A stretch of 64,000 bases of DNA from Amycolatopsis marina. Lineage in GTDB: Bacteria > Actinomycetota > Actinomycetes > Mycobacteriales > Pseudonocardiaceae. The DNA is taken from assembly GCF_900111885.1 (NCBI RefSeq), contig NZ_FOKG01000005.1, positions 124,001-188,000 of the forward strand, given 5' to 3'. Below the pieces are notes generated by a model. It had not been told where the DNA came from and ran no database searches. It saw only the letters and a list, made by a program, of their open reading frames with translations. Position 1 is the stretch's first letter. Each line of letters begins with the position of its first letter. A program made the position numbers and the translations under genes. Shown in pieces: positions 50,394 to 59,704 of this stretch.

Positions 50394-52765
50394 GCCATGG
50401 TCCGTTCGAATTCGACGATCGCCGCGGCCACTTCCCGCGCGGCTCCGGCCCGCAGCACCCCGTGGTGGTCGGTGTCGGCTTGCAGCGGCCTCGGCTCGCG
50501 GAACCGGCCTGCCCATTCCTCGTTCTCACTCGCGCGCAGGTCCGCGCCCACGATCAGCGCGGCGACCGGCAGCTCCGCCGTGCGGACGTAGGCCTCGCCG
50601 ATCCGTGCGTGCCTGGCATAGGCGCGCCACCGCTCCGCCAGCGCCACGGCGGGAATCGGCTGTCCGATCGCCGCCAGCCAGGCGGCGAGCACCCGGACGC
50701 GAAACTCCGGCTCTCCCACCACCACGGGTCGGTCCGCGCCGGTGAACGCCGCCGAAAAGGCGGTGAAGAGCTCGTCCTCCGGTGTGGGCGAGTACCCCAC
50801 TGGCGGCGGCGAATCCAGCAGTACCAAGGGTTTCGCGGATTCCGGTGACATCTCGCAGGTCATCTCGTATGCCACCAGCCCGCCCATTGACCAGCCGCCG
50901 AGCAGGTCCGGCTCGTGCCCCTCCTCGGCCAGGTCCGCCCCGAAGCGCCGCGCCATCTCCCGTACGCTCGTCGCGGGTTCCTGTTCACGTGAGGCCGTCA
51001 CCCGCCAGTGCGGCGGGAGCGCCTCGGTGATCTCCCGGAAGTCGCTCGGGCCGCCACCGGCCCCGGGAATCAGGTGCAGGTGCGGGCCGGTGCCCTCGCG
51101 CAGCGAGACCGTGGTCGTGGTGGTCGTGTCGCCTGACTCGTCCTCGTTCCCCGCCAAGAGGAGCACCAATGCGCGTGGTGTCGGCTCCGCGAGCCATTCC
51201 ACCGCGTCGATGAACACCCCGGTGGCCTCCTCGAGTGCGGCGCTGAGCCGCAGCAGGAGCAGGGAGTTGCCACCCGCGACGAAGAAGTCCACATCGGGCC
51301 CCTCGGGCGGCCCGCCGAGCAGGTCCGACCACACCGCGTGCACCTGCCGCCAGGCGACCGACTCGGTGTCACCGTCAGGGGCGGTGACGCCACCGCGCCC
51401 GTCGATGGTCCGTGCCGGGGTGGAACGGGTGCTTACCCGGATGCCACCCACCACCCGTTCCGGATCGGTCGCGCCGAGGGCCAGCACGTTGTCCAGGTCG
51501 GTGAGCAGCGACTCCGCGGCCGCCCGGTCGTAGCGGCCCGTGTTGTACTCGACCTCCGCGTGGTATGTGCCGTCGGCTTCCCAGGTGGAGATCGAAAAAT
51601 CCGCCCTGGCCGCCCGGTTCGGGCTGGGCAGCAGGGTCAGGCCGATGTCGCCGAGCCCGAGCCCGGTGCCGATCGGCCCAAGGTGGCTCAGCCCCACCGG
51701 GCAGTCGTCGGTCAGCGTGCGCCTGGTTTCGTCGGGCAGCGCACCGAAGACGAAGGGATACGGCGTGGCCTGATGCGCGAGCATCTCCCAGGCGTCGTCA
51801 CGGGCGGCGGTCACGACGTCGAGCACGCGGTCGGTCTCGGCCACGTGCGCGCGGGAAAGGCACAGGTTGGCGAGATAGCCGACGAGCCCCTGCTCCTCCG
51901 GAGTCATCCGGTTGGCCAGTTCCGTCCCGATCGTGACATCGGGCCCCGCGCCCCCGAGGGCGAGCACTATGTGCATGGCGGCCTGGAAAACGGCGAACGG
52001 GGTGGCGAAGGTGTTCGTGGTGAGAGCCGCGATTCCGGCCGTGGCCTGTTCGCTGAAGGTGCGGCGGAACACCACGCCGGGAGCGCCGGGCACGAACTCG
52101 GCTTCCGTGGTGGGGGCCACGGTGGTGGCGACCGCGCCCGCCAGTCTGTTCCGCCAGTACTCGACGTCGGCCGCCCATCGCGCACTGGTGGTCGTCGCCC
52201 GCTGGCCGATCGCGTAGCGGTGGAACGGCTCCGGTTCGATGCCGAACTCGGGCTCCTGCCCGGCAACCGCTGCGGCGTAGGCCCTCGACAGATGCTCCAT
52301 CACCAGTTGCAGTCCCCAGCCGTCGAGGATCAGGTGGTGGACCGTGAGCACCAGTTCGTGCCGGTCGCCGACCCGGACGGAGGCGAGTCTGGCCAGCGGC
52401 GCGTGCTCGAGGGTCATCGGCTGTTGCTGCGCCTCCTCCGCGATCAGCCGCAGCAGCTCGTCCGTGCCCGCTTCGCCTGGGTCGTCCACTTCGACTCGGC
52501 GCACCGGGGCGCGCAGCCCGAACCGGACCTGCAGCAGCACGTCCTCGCCCGGCCTCGACACCGAGGTCCGCAACGCGTCGTACCGGTCGACCACGGACTG
52601 CCAGGCGATCGCCAACGCGGCCGGATCGATCGCGCGGTCGGCGGCCAGCCGCCAGGTGATGTGGTAGACCGACTTGTCCTTCGCGCGCTGATGCAACCAC
52701 CACATCGCCTCTTGCGCCGGGGTCGCCGCGGCGGTGACGTTTCCACTTTCCACGTCGGTTTGCAC
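50390..52765 (-). CDS. NRPS protein: condensation - PCP - thioesterase
   Basis: A 791-residue protein with three domains. The condensation domain (about 1-430) has HHLILDGWG as the HHxxxDG motif. The carrier domain (about 470-540) has FFVAGGNSLLLL with the phosphopantetheine serine. The thioesterase domain (about 560-790) has the nucleophile motif GGWSMGG. There is no adenylation domain, so the carrier must be loaded in trans, perhaps by the free A domain at 52803. It is the likely release module. GTG 52765 follows AAGGAGG with a seven-base spacer. Confidence 0.9.
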   Translation of the reverse strand: MQTDVESGNVTAAATPAQEAMWWLHQRAKDKSVYHITWRLAADRAIDPAALAIAWQSVVDRYDALRTSVSRPGEDVLLQVRFGLRAPVRRVEVDDPGEAGTDELLRLIAEEAQQQPMTLEHAPLARLASVRVGDRHELVLTVHHLILDGWGLQLVMEHLSRAYAAAVAGQEPEFGIEPEPFHRYAIGQRATTTSARWAADVEYWRNRLAGAVATTVAPTTEAEFVPGAPGVVFRRTFSEQATAGIAALTTNTFATPFAVFQAAMHIVLALGGAGPDVTIGTELANRMTPEEQGLVGYLANLCLSRAHVAETDRVLDVVTAARDDAWEMLAHQATPYPFVFGALPDETRRTLTDDCPVGLSHLGPIGTGLGLGDIGLTLLPSPNRAARADFSISTWEADGTYHAEVEYNTGRYDRAAAESLLTDLDNVLALGATDPERVVGGIRVSTRSTPARTIDGRGGVTAPDGDTESVAWRQVHAVWSDLLGGPPEGPDVDFFVAGGNSLLLLRLSAALEEATGVFIDAVEWLAEPTPRALVLLLAGNEDESGDTTTTTTVSLREGTGPHLHLIPGAGGGPSDFREITEALPPHWRVTASREQEPATSVREMARRFGADLAEEGHEPDLLGGWSMGGLVAYEMTCEMSPESAKPLVLLDSPPPVGYSPTPEDELFTAFSAAFTGADRPVVVGEPEFRVRVLAAWLAAIGQPIPAVALAERWRAYARHARIGEAYVRTAELPVAALIVGADLRASENEEWAGRFREPRPLQADTDHHGVLRAGAAREVAAAIVEFERTMA

Positions 52766-52802
52766 GATTGGCCTCCTTTCTCGCAGGTAATCGAATTCCG
52801 GC

Positions 52803-54362
52803 TCAGCGGCTGAGGAATCCGTCGACGAGCCGCCTGCGGTCGACCTTGCCGTTGTCGGTGACCGGGATTTCCTCGCGGTGGTGGAAGCCCCGTGGCCGCA
52901 TGTACCGCGGCAGTTCGGCGACCAGCCGGCTCAGCTCGTCCTCGGCGATCGGGTCCCCGAGGTAGAAGGCGTGCAGGTCGACTTCCCCGTCCACGGCGGG
53001 GATCGTGACGACCACGGCCTCGGCGATGGCGGCATGCCTGCGCAGAGCGCTCTCGATCTCGCCGAGCTCGACCCGGTTGCCGAGCACCTTGACCTGGTGG
53101 TCGACCCTGCCCTGGTGCACGAGTTCGCCCGCCTCGCGGCGCACCCGGTCCCCGGTGCGGTACCAGTGTTCGGCGGTGAGCGGGGCGCTCCCGTCGTAGA
53201 CTTCCACCTCACCATCCACAATGGATACGAAGCGGCCGATGTTGTCGGCGGGGTCCAGGTAGCCGGGGAACCGCTGATCGCCGCGCACACAGAGCTCGCC
53301 GTCCTCCGCGGGACGGAGGTCCGCGTCAAGCAGCGCGTATTCCAGGCGGGGGAAGACATCCCCGATCGGAACCGAGCGGTTCGAGGTCTCGACCAGCGAC
53401 GATGGGTCGGACGGCACCTCGTAGGCGGTGACGATGCAAGCGCACTCGCTCGGCCCGTAGCAGTTGATGACCGTGGTGTTCGTCGCGGCCGCGGTCCAGG
53501 CCTCGATGTGTTCCAGGGTCAGCGGTTCACCGCCGAACGAGCTCAGCCGGAGGGTGGGCATGCTGCCGGGGCCCAGTGCTCGCAACCGCTTGGCGAACCA
53601 GATCAGCGAGGGCACGGACATCCAGTGGGTCAGGTGTCTGGTGTTGATGAACTTCACCGGTGCGAGCACGTCCGCGCGCTGCGCGACGACCACCGCGCCA
53701 CCGCCGCCCCACGTCCCGAACATGGCCAGTATCGATCCGTCGAAGCTCATCTCGAACGTCTGCGCGCCACGGGAGGTGGGCCCGAACCGGTATCGCTTCA
53801 TCACCTCGGTCAGGAACGCGGAGACGTTGGTGTTCGTGACCGGCACGCCTTTCGGGCGACCGGTGGTGCCACTGGTGAAGATCAGGTACGCGGGAGCGTC
53901 CGGATCGGGCTCCACCACCTGCGGTACCGCCAACGTGGAATCCGGCCGCAGATACCGCCGCCAGCCGTCCCCGGTCAGGTCGAGGATGTCGACACCGGCC
54001 CGGGTACGGTAGTCCGCCGCCCCGTCACCAGCGGTGTCGTCGAGCATGGTCAGGTCCAGTTCCGCCGCCGCGGAGATGTCCAGGTTGCGAGCCGACGGGT
54101 TCGCCGGGTTCAACGGCACCACGGTCGCACCGAGCCGCAATGCCGCCAGATAGGCGATGTAGCCTGGCACGCTTCGCGCGGTCATCAGCCCGACCCGCTG
54201 GAGCACGCCGTCGTGGGCTGTCCGCATCACCGCCGAAACCTGCTCCACCGCGCCCATCAGCTCGCGGTAGGTGAAGGTTTCGACGCCGAGCTCCAGCGCC
54301 ACGTTGTCCGGATACGCCTGCGCCGACGCGCGGAACCAGTCGAAGAGGGAACGGTTTGTCAT
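52803..54362 (-). CDS. Free-standing NRPS adenylation domain
   Basis: A 519-residue amino-acid adenylation enzyme without a carrier. YLIFTSGTTGRPKGVPV is A3, NCYGPSECA is A5, YRTGDRV is A7 and VTDNGKVDRRRL carries the A10 lysine. By manual alignment the specificity residues read D-G-L-S-S-F-C-C-I-K, which matches no code I know well. It would activate an amino acid and load the free PCP (58206) or the C-PCP-TE protein. ATG 54362 overlaps the thioesterase stop as ATGA. Confidence 0.87.
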   Translation of the reverse strand: MTNRSLFDWFRASAQAYPDNVALELGVETFTYRELMGAVEQVSAVMRTAHDGVLQRVGLMTARSVPGYIAYLAALRLGATVVPLNPANPSARNLDISAAAELDLTMLDDTAGDGAADYRTRAGVDILDLTGDGWRRYLRPDSTLAVPQVVEPDPDAPAYLIFTSGTTGRPKGVPVTNTNVSAFLTEVMKRYRFGPTSRGAQTFEMSFDGSILAMFGTWGGGGAVVVAQRADVLAPVKFINTRHLTHWMSVPSLIWFAKRLRALGPGSMPTLRLSSFGGEPLTLEHIEAWTAAATNTTVINCYGPSECACIVTAYEVPSDPSSLVETSNRSVPIGDVFPRLEYALLDADLRPAEDGELCVRGDQRFPGYLDPADNIGRFVSIVDGEVEVYDGSAPLTAEHWYRTGDRVRREAGELVHQGRVDHQVKVLGNRVELGEIESALRRHAAIAEAVVVTIPAVDGEVDLHAFYLGDPIAEDELSRLVAELPRYMRPRGFHHREEIPVTDNGKVDRRRLVDGFLSR

Positions 54363-55084
54363 AGCGGCAGACTCCATGGTTCCGGTGTCACGAAGGGCGT
54401 CAGCGAGTCGCGCAGAGCCGGCAGGTTGTCCGGCCTGAACACCTCGTAGTGGTCCACGTCCAGATGTTGTTCACGCAGGCGGGGCGCCAGGTTTCGCCAG
54501 TTGGCCACGGTCAGCTCTCGCGTCGCCTCCGGGCCGGCGCAGGTGACCAGCAGCACGCGGCCTCCGTACGAGCGGTCGACGCGGTACTCGGCGACCGCGC
54601 TCAGCTGGCCCATCAGCACGCGTTTCAACCGCGCCGCGTTCTCCTTGTCGGGGCGGGGGCCGAGCATGCCGCCGACCTTGTCCAGCAGCCAGTTCGTGGA
54701 GTCGGCGCTTTCCGCGCGCGGCAGAGGTGAACTGTCCAGCAGCGCCAGGTCGGGTCGGACACCACGCTCGGCGAGCCGGACGCACATCTCCCAGCCGATC
54801 ACTCCGCCCATCGACCAGCCGAGCACCAGGTCCGGTTCGATCCCCGCGTCGTCCAGCGCCCGGAGCGCCGAGTCCGCCATGTCACCGACCCGGCTCTCGG
54901 GTTCTTCACCGGCCACCAGTCCCGACGCCCGGATGCCGTACACGTTGCCGGTCCGCCCGAGGAATTCCGCCAGCCGCAGGTAGTACCCGAGGCCGCCGCC
55001 CGCCCCGGGAAGCAGCACGCACGTGCGCCGGGATCCCCGGCGCACCAACGTGATCAGCCGGCCGGGCTGCGTCGCCGTCAGCAC
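54359..55084 (-). CDS. Type II thioesterase
   Basis: A 241-residue alpha/beta hydrolase with GAGGGLGYYLRLAEFLG and the nucleophile elbow GWSMGG, as in NRPS thioesterases; the Asp is in LLDSSPLP and a candidate His is in DVDHYEVF. It would remove mis-primed groups from carriers or help release the product. GTG 55084 overlaps the NRPS stop by seven bases; the longer frame to 55282 runs back into the NRPS coding sequence. Its sequence is close to the TE domain of the 50390 protein. Confidence 0.82.
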   Translation of the reverse strand: MLTATQPGRLITLVRRGSRRTCVLLPGAGGGLGYYLRLAEFLGRTGNVYGIRASGLVAGEEPESRVGDMADSALRALDDAGIEPDLVLGWSMGGVIGWEMCVRLAERGVRPDLALLDSSPLPRAESADSTNWLLDKVGGMLGPRPDKENAARLKRVLMGQLSAVAEYRVDRSYGGRVLLVTCAGPEATRELTVANWRNLAPRLREQHLDVDHYEVFRPDNLPALRDSLTPFVTPEPWSLPL

Positions 55085-58000
55085 GAGTCCACCTGTGCCG
55101 AACGCACCAGCGCGGCCAGCGTGGCGATCGTGGGCGACGCGAAGAACTCCCCCATCGCCAGGGTGACCCCGTAGGTCTGCTGGATCTCCGCGAAGGTGGT
55201 GAAAATATTCAGCGAATGCGCGCCGTACTCCAGCACCGGCCGGTCGCGGGCGATGCCGTCGACCCCGAGTACGCGTGACCACAGTGACGCGAGTTCACGT
55301 TCGAGTTCGCTCGCATACTCCACCACCGGGCCGTTGTCCCGCCGCTGAGCGACGAGTAACTCGTCGACCGTTCTGCCAAGTGCCGCGCGGTCGGTCTTTC
55401 CGGTTCCCGTCGCCGGGATCTCGGGCACCGTGAGTATCCACAGTGGCCGCATGTATTCGGGCAGTGTCGCCGCGAGATGGGTTCGCACCCGCTCCGGATC
55501 GGGCGTCGCACCGGGATGCGGGACCAGCAGCAGCGCGATCTCCTTGGCTGCGCCGTCGCCATGGACCACCGCGACGGCCTGGCGCACCCCGAGCACCCGG
55601 GTCGCCACCGCTTCGATCTCGCTGAGTTCCACCCGGTTGCCCCGGATCTTCACCTGGGTGTCCAGCCTGCCGAGGTAGATCAGCTCACCACGGTGATCGC
55701 GGACCACCAGATCTCCGGTGCGGTACATCAAACCCGCTCCGGCGAAGGTGTCCGGCACGAACCGTTCCCCGGTCAGCACCGGATCATTGCGGTAGCCGTC
55801 CGCGAGGCATTGCCCACCGAGGTACAACTCGCCGGGAACACCGGCCGGGGCCAGGTGCCCGGTAACGTCCACCACGTACGCGGCCACGCCGGGCAGCGGC
55901 GTCCCGATCGGCACGTGGACCGGCCACACCTGGTCCGCCACGGAAAGCCGGCGCGTGGTGACGGCCTGAGTTTCGGTGGGGCCGTAGTGGTTCACCAGCT
56001 CGCAGTGGGGGTGCTGGACGAAGAACTCCCGCAACTGCTCGTCCACCAGCAACTGCTCACCCGAGACGCAGAGCTGGCGCAACGCGGGCAACCGCGTTCC
56101 CCGGTCCAGTGCGTGCAACAACATCGGTCGCAGCGCCGCCACCGGCAGGTACACGTGCGTTGCTTCGCATTCGGCGATCCGTCGCAGCATCGCGGGGAAG
56201 TCACGTCGATCGGCCGCTCCCCGCGAGATCACCATGCCGCCGCTGAGCAAGGTCGGCAGGATTTCCTGGAAGCACACATCGAAACCGAGCGGCGCGTACT
56301 GGAGGAACCGGGTGTCGCGGTCCATCCGCAGCGCGTCGACCTGCCAGGCAGCCAGCTGGGTCAGCCACCGCTGTCCCATCTGAACTCCCTTTGGAACCCC
56401 GGTCGAGCCCGAGGTGAACATCACGTAGACCGCCCCGTCCGGGTCGCCCGCGGCCTCGCCTGGCTCGGCCGCCACCAGTTCCTTGATGGCCACCGCGGGC
56501 ACTCCGGGAACGACTTCGTGCCCGGCGACCAGGCGGCATTCCGCCTTGCGGACCATGTAGTCCAGGCGTTCCCCAGGAAGGCTTTCGTCAAGGGGCAGAA
56601 AACCCGCACCGCGACGGAGGATCGCCAGTATCGCGGTCACGGCGTCACCGAGGTTGTCGGTGGCCAGTCCGACCAGGTCGCCCCTGCCGATGCCACGTTC
56701 GGCGAGTCCGCCGGATGCCCGCTCCACCGCGCCGACGAGCTCCGCATAGGTCAGCTGCCGCCCGGGTTCGGAGATGGCGATCGCGTTCGGGTTCTGCCGC
56801 GCCATCGCTTCGACGCCCTCGACCAGGGTTGGGTACGGCGGACGGGAACTCCAGCCGTCAGATCGGGTGCTGGTCGCTGCCGACGAGTCGGTGAACAGCT
56901 CGGCCAGCGGCCTGGAACTGTCGTCCCACGCCCGCCGTGCCGCGGTGCGCAGGGAGGCGAGCAGGTCGTCGGCCACGGCCGGGGCGATGAGCTCCTGGTC
57001 GTACTCCAGTTCCAGCAGCCAGCTGCCGTCAACCGGTGTCGCGCCGAGCCACAGGTCGAACTTGGCGGTGTCGTTGCCGGGTTCACTGATCCGGCGAACC
57101 GGCCCGTCCGGCCGCCCCACGAACGTGTCCTGCATCGCCAGCATCGCCGAGAAGAGGGGGTTGCGGTTCGTCGTTCGATCCGGCCGCACGTCCGCGACGA
57201 GCTGGGTGAAGCTGATATCAGTGTTGGCCCGGCAGAAATCGACCGATTCACTGACCACTGTGGATAGATGATCGGCGACCGTGCGGTTCCAGTCGAGCGG
57301 GACGGTCACCGGCAGGGTGTTGACGAAGAACCCGCACAGGTCGAAGGCGCCGATGGTGCGCCTGGCCAGGAACGGGCTGCCGATGAGTACCTCCGCCACG
57401 TTGCCGTGCCGGGCCAGCACCGCGCCGTAGATTCCGGTGAACAGCACGAACGGGGAGACGTCGAGCCGATTGCAGAGACCGTTGAGGGCGGCCGCCTCCG
57501 CGTCGTCGAGCCGCCACTGCACACGCGCTCCGGTGAACGAGGTCTGGGCCGGCCGCCCCGGCCGGGGCGACAGCTCCAGCGGCGGGACGGTACGCAGCCG
57601 CTCCGCCCACGCCGCGGACCGCTCACGCGCATCCGCGGAGGTCGAGGACTGTTGCTGTGCCGAAACTTCCTTGCGGTAGGCGCGTTCGCGCAGACCGGCC
57701 TTCGCGTCGATCTCCGCCGGAGTGAGCGGTGCGGTCAGCATGCGTTCCAGGTCGTTGACCATCGGGCCGACCGAGAGCCCGTCGAGGATGATGTGGTGGT
57801 CCGCCAGCAGGATCACCGACGCGCTGTCGTCGGTCGCGCGCACCGTGGCGAACCGGTACGCCGGACCGTTCTCCAGATCGAACTCGGGTCTGCCGATCTT
57901 GCGGGCCGTGGTCGTCACCGCTTCCTCGAAATCGGCCGGTGCCACGACCACCCGTTCGCACGGGAGCGCGGAGGGGGCCGGGGTGAGCCGGGCGTGCATC

Positions 58001-58212
58001 TCCGGCAGCACGCCGAAGGTCTGCCGGAGGGCGGGCTGCATGGCGACCATCGCGGCGAGCGCGGCCTCGACCTGTGCGGCGCCGTAGCGCGGATCGAGGT
58101 CGAACCGGACAAGCATGTTGTAGACCGGCTTCCCGGCGGCCCGGTTGTGCACCATGAGCAGTCCCTGCTGGGAACCGGTGAGCGGGATGCCCTGTCGCGT
58201 CTCGGTCAGCAT
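55078..58212 (-). CDS. NRPS module: condensation - adenylation - PCP
   Basis: A 1044-residue module. The condensation domain (about 1-430) has HHIILDG. The adenylation domain (about 460-950) has YVMFTSGSTGVPKG, NHYGPTET, YRTGDLV and GKTDRAAL. The PCP (about 970-1040) has YGAHSLNIF with the carrier serine. By manual alignment the code is D-V-Q-Y-C-S-H-A-V-K, close to the proline codes (DVQ..., H at position 322). That fits the ProB/ProA pair in the operon. ATG 58212 overlaps the upstream PCP gene by seven bases. Confidence 0.92.
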   Translation of the reverse strand: MLTETRQGIPLTGSQQGLLMVHNRAAGKPVYNMLVRFDLDPRYGAAQVEAALAAMVAMQPALRQTFGVLPEMHARLTPAPSALPCERVVVAPADFEEAVTTTARKIGRPEFDLENGPAYRFATVRATDDSASVILLADHHIILDGLSVGPMVNDLERMLTAPLTPAEIDAKAGLRERAYRKEVSAQQQSSTSADARERSAAWAERLRTVPPLELSPRPGRPAQTSFTGARVQWRLDDAEAAALNGLCNRLDVSPFVLFTGIYGAVLARHGNVAEVLIGSPFLARRTIGAFDLCGFFVNTLPVTVPLDWNRTVADHLSTVVSESVDFCRANTDISFTQLVADVRPDRTTNRNPLFSAMLAMQDTFVGRPDGPVRRISEPGNDTAKFDLWLGATPVDGSWLLELEYDQELIAPAVADDLLASLRTAARRAWDDSSRPLAELFTDSSAATSTRSDGWSSRPPYPTLVEGVEAMARQNPNAIAISEPGRQLTYAELVGAVERASGGLAERGIGRGDLVGLATDNLGDAVTAILAILRRGAGFLPLDESLPGERLDYMVRKAECRLVAGHEVVPGVPAVAIKELVAAEPGEAAGDPDGAVYVMFTSGSTGVPKGVQMGQRWLTQLAAWQVDALRMDRDTRFLQYAPLGFDVCFQEILPTLLSGGMVISRGAADRRDFPAMLRRIAECEATHVYLPVAALRPMLLHALDRGTRLPALRQLCVSGEQLLVDEQLREFFVQHPHCELVNHYGPTETQAVTTRRLSVADQVWPVHVPIGTPLPGVAAYVVDVTGHLAPAGVPGELYLGGQCLADGYRNDPVLTGERFVPDTFAGAGLMYRTGDLVVRDHRGELIYLGRLDTQVKIRGNRVELSEIEAVATRVLGVRQAVAVVHGDGAAKEIALLLVPHPGATPDPERVRTHLAATLPEYMRPLWILTVPEIPATGTGKTDRAALGRTVDELLVAQRRDNGPVVEYASELERELASLWSRVLGVDGIARDRPVLEYGAHSLNIFTTFAEIQQTYGVTLAMGEFFASPTIATLAALVRSAQVDSC

Positions 58213-58436
58213 GCCGAGGCCGCCAACCGCATGAGCCAGGCCTTGAGATCACCGACGGTGCGCACGTCGACGAGACTGGCGAGGTCGATCTCCGCGTCAT
58301 CGTCGGCAACGACCTCGACCGCCAGCCGGAGCAGTGCCAGTGACTCGATTCCCGCTTCCAGCAACGGCGTCGTGTCGGTGAAGCGCCCGGTGGCGTACTT
58401 CTCGATTGTTTGATCGAGATTCGAAGTCAAGGGCAT
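58206..58436 (-). CDS. Free-standing peptidyl carrier protein
   Basis: A 76-residue carrier protein with LLEAGIESLALLRL, where the Ser takes the phosphopantetheine arm, and the second helix IDLASLVDVRTVGDLKAWL. It is the first gene of the NRPS operon and presumably the initiation carrier, loaded by the free A domain and feeding the condensation domain of the next protein. It overlaps the next gene by seven bases. Confidence 0.86.
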   Translation of the reverse strand: MPLTSNLDQTIEKYATGRFTDTTPLLEAGIESLALLRLAVEVVADDDAEIDLASLVDVRTVGDLKAWLMRLAASAC

Positions 58437-58779
58437 ATCCCGTCCCCCTGCGATAGATCATCCTGGTGATTCCTGGTTTCCGTCCCGCTTTCGGTCCCGA
58501 CCGCGCTATTGCGGACCTCCTGAAAGAGTCCGCTGCAGGCTTTCGAGGCACTTAAGTCAAGCTATCGGCTGTTCGACGCGAATGTAACGGCCAACCGCGC
58601 CGTGAAAACAATCGAGCATTTTGGAAGATTGATCAATGCCGATATCAACAACTCGATTGCCATTTCTCGTGCGAAACAGTATTTAGTTTGGTGACGGATA
58701 CATGCGTTCCCCGGGAAGAAGTCACACGGCAAACCTGGCCATGCGGTCCCGGCGCCGGCAGGACACACAGCCGACTTTC
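58437..58779. other. Divergent regulatory region of the NRPS operon
   Basis: A 343-base stretch without a gene and noticeably more AT-rich (about 58570-58690) than its surroundings. The promoter of the NRPS operon should lie here. No clear -35/-10 pair could be fixed by eye. Confidence 0.45.
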
Positions 58780-58820
58780 TCAACCAGCTGGTTGACAACG
58801 AGTCGAGGGTGTCCTAGATT
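58780..58820 (+). promoter_or_regulatory. Sigma70-like promoter with ArsR operator
   Basis: TTGACA (58792-58797) and TAGATT (58815-58820) are exactly 17 bases apart. The perfect palindrome TCAACCAGCTGGTTGA (58780-58795) overlaps the -35 box, where ArsR would shut off its own operon. Confidence 0.7.
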
Positions 58821-58849
58821 CCTATTCAACCGATGAGTTGAGGAAGACT

Positions 58850-59218
58850 GTGGACGAGAACGCGGAGCAGCTCAACCTGGTGTTCGCGGCACTGGCCGAC
58901 CCGACCCGGCGCGACCTGGTGGCCCGGCTGGCCGGCGCGGACGCGACCGTGGGCGAGCTGGCCGAGCCGTACGACATGAGCTTCCAGGCGATCTCCAAGC
59001 ACGTGAAGGTGCTCGAGGAGGCCGGCCTGGTGACCCGCAGCAGGGACGCCCAGCGCAGGCCGGTGCACCTGGACGCGGAGGTGTTCGACCTGATGACCAA
59101 GTGGATCGAGCGCTATCGCAGGGAGGCCGAGGAGCGCTACCGGCGCCTCGACGCCCTGCTGGGCCGGATGGCCGACGACAAGGACCGGAAGCACACTCAC
59201 ACGGAGGAAGCATCATGA
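58850..59218 (+). CDS. ArsR-family regulator
   Basis: A 122-residue winged-helix repressor with FAALADPTRRDLVARLAG and the recognition helix in ELAEPYDMSFQAISKHVKVL; no metal-binding Cys cluster is visible, so it is the SRPBCC-linked type and not a metal sensor. GTG 58850 lies just after GAGGAAG; TTG 58838 is an alternative start. It overlaps the SRPBCC gene as ATGA and probably autoregulates through the palindrome at 58780. Confidence 0.85.
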   Translation: MDENAEQLNLVFAALADPTRRDLVARLAGADATVGELAEPYDMSFQAISKHVKVLEEAGLVTRSRDAQRRPVHLDAEVFDLMTKWIERYRREAEERYRRLDALLGRMADDKDRKHTHTEEAS

Positions 59219-59703
59219 ACACGACCAAGCACGAGACCGAGATCCTGGCGGACGAGAAGGTCCCCACCATCGAGATCGTCCGGGAGTTCGACGCGGATCC
59301 CGAGCGACTGTTCCGCGCCCACATCGATCCCGACCTGTACGCGCAGTGGGTCGGGCCGCGCTCGGTGAGCACGAGGGTCACCAGATGGGACGCCCGAACG
59401 GGCGGCGCCTGGGCGTTCGCCAACGATCGCGACGGCGAGGAGATCGCCTCCTTCTACGGCAGCTTCCACGAGGTGCGGCCGAACGAGCGGATCGTGTGGA
59501 CCTTCACCTACGAAGGAGCGCCCGACGGAGTCGCGCTGGAGACGCTGACCTTCGAGGAGCTCGAGGGCGGGCGGACTCGGCTACGGGTGCTGAGCGTGGT
59601 GCAGGACTTCGAGACCCGCGACGGCATTTTGTCCAGCGGCATGGACGTCGGGGTCAGCGAAGGCTTCGACAAGCTCGACGAGTTGCTCGCGAAGGAGGCC
59701 TGA
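59215..59703 (+). CDS. SRPBCC (AHSA1-like) domain protein
   Basis: A 162-residue START/AHSA1-fold protein. IEIVREFDADPERLFRAHIDPDLYAQWVGP is the typical first strand and helix, and the end has VQDFETRDGILSSGMDVGVSEGF. It probably binds a small hydrophobic ligand. ATG 59215 follows GGAGGAAG and overlaps the ArsR stop. ArsR-SRPBCC pairs are common in actinobacteria, with a function that is not well defined. Confidence 0.87.
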   Translation: MNTTKHETEILADEKVPTIEIVREFDADPERLFRAHIDPDLYAQWVGPRSVSTRVTRWDARTGGAWAFANDRDGEEIASFYGSFHEVRPNERIVWTFTYEGAPDGVALETLTFEELEGGRTRLRVLSVVQDFETRDGILSSGMDVGVSEGFDKLDELLAKEA

Positions 59704-59704
59704 G

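Noticed and set aside
52878-54449. 523-residue plus-strand ORF
   Set aside because: Antisense shadow of the free adenylation domain gene.
55477-57267. 596-residue plus-strand ORF inside the NRPS
   Set aside because: Antisense shadow of the C-A-PCP gene, rich in Arg/His/Gly without domains.
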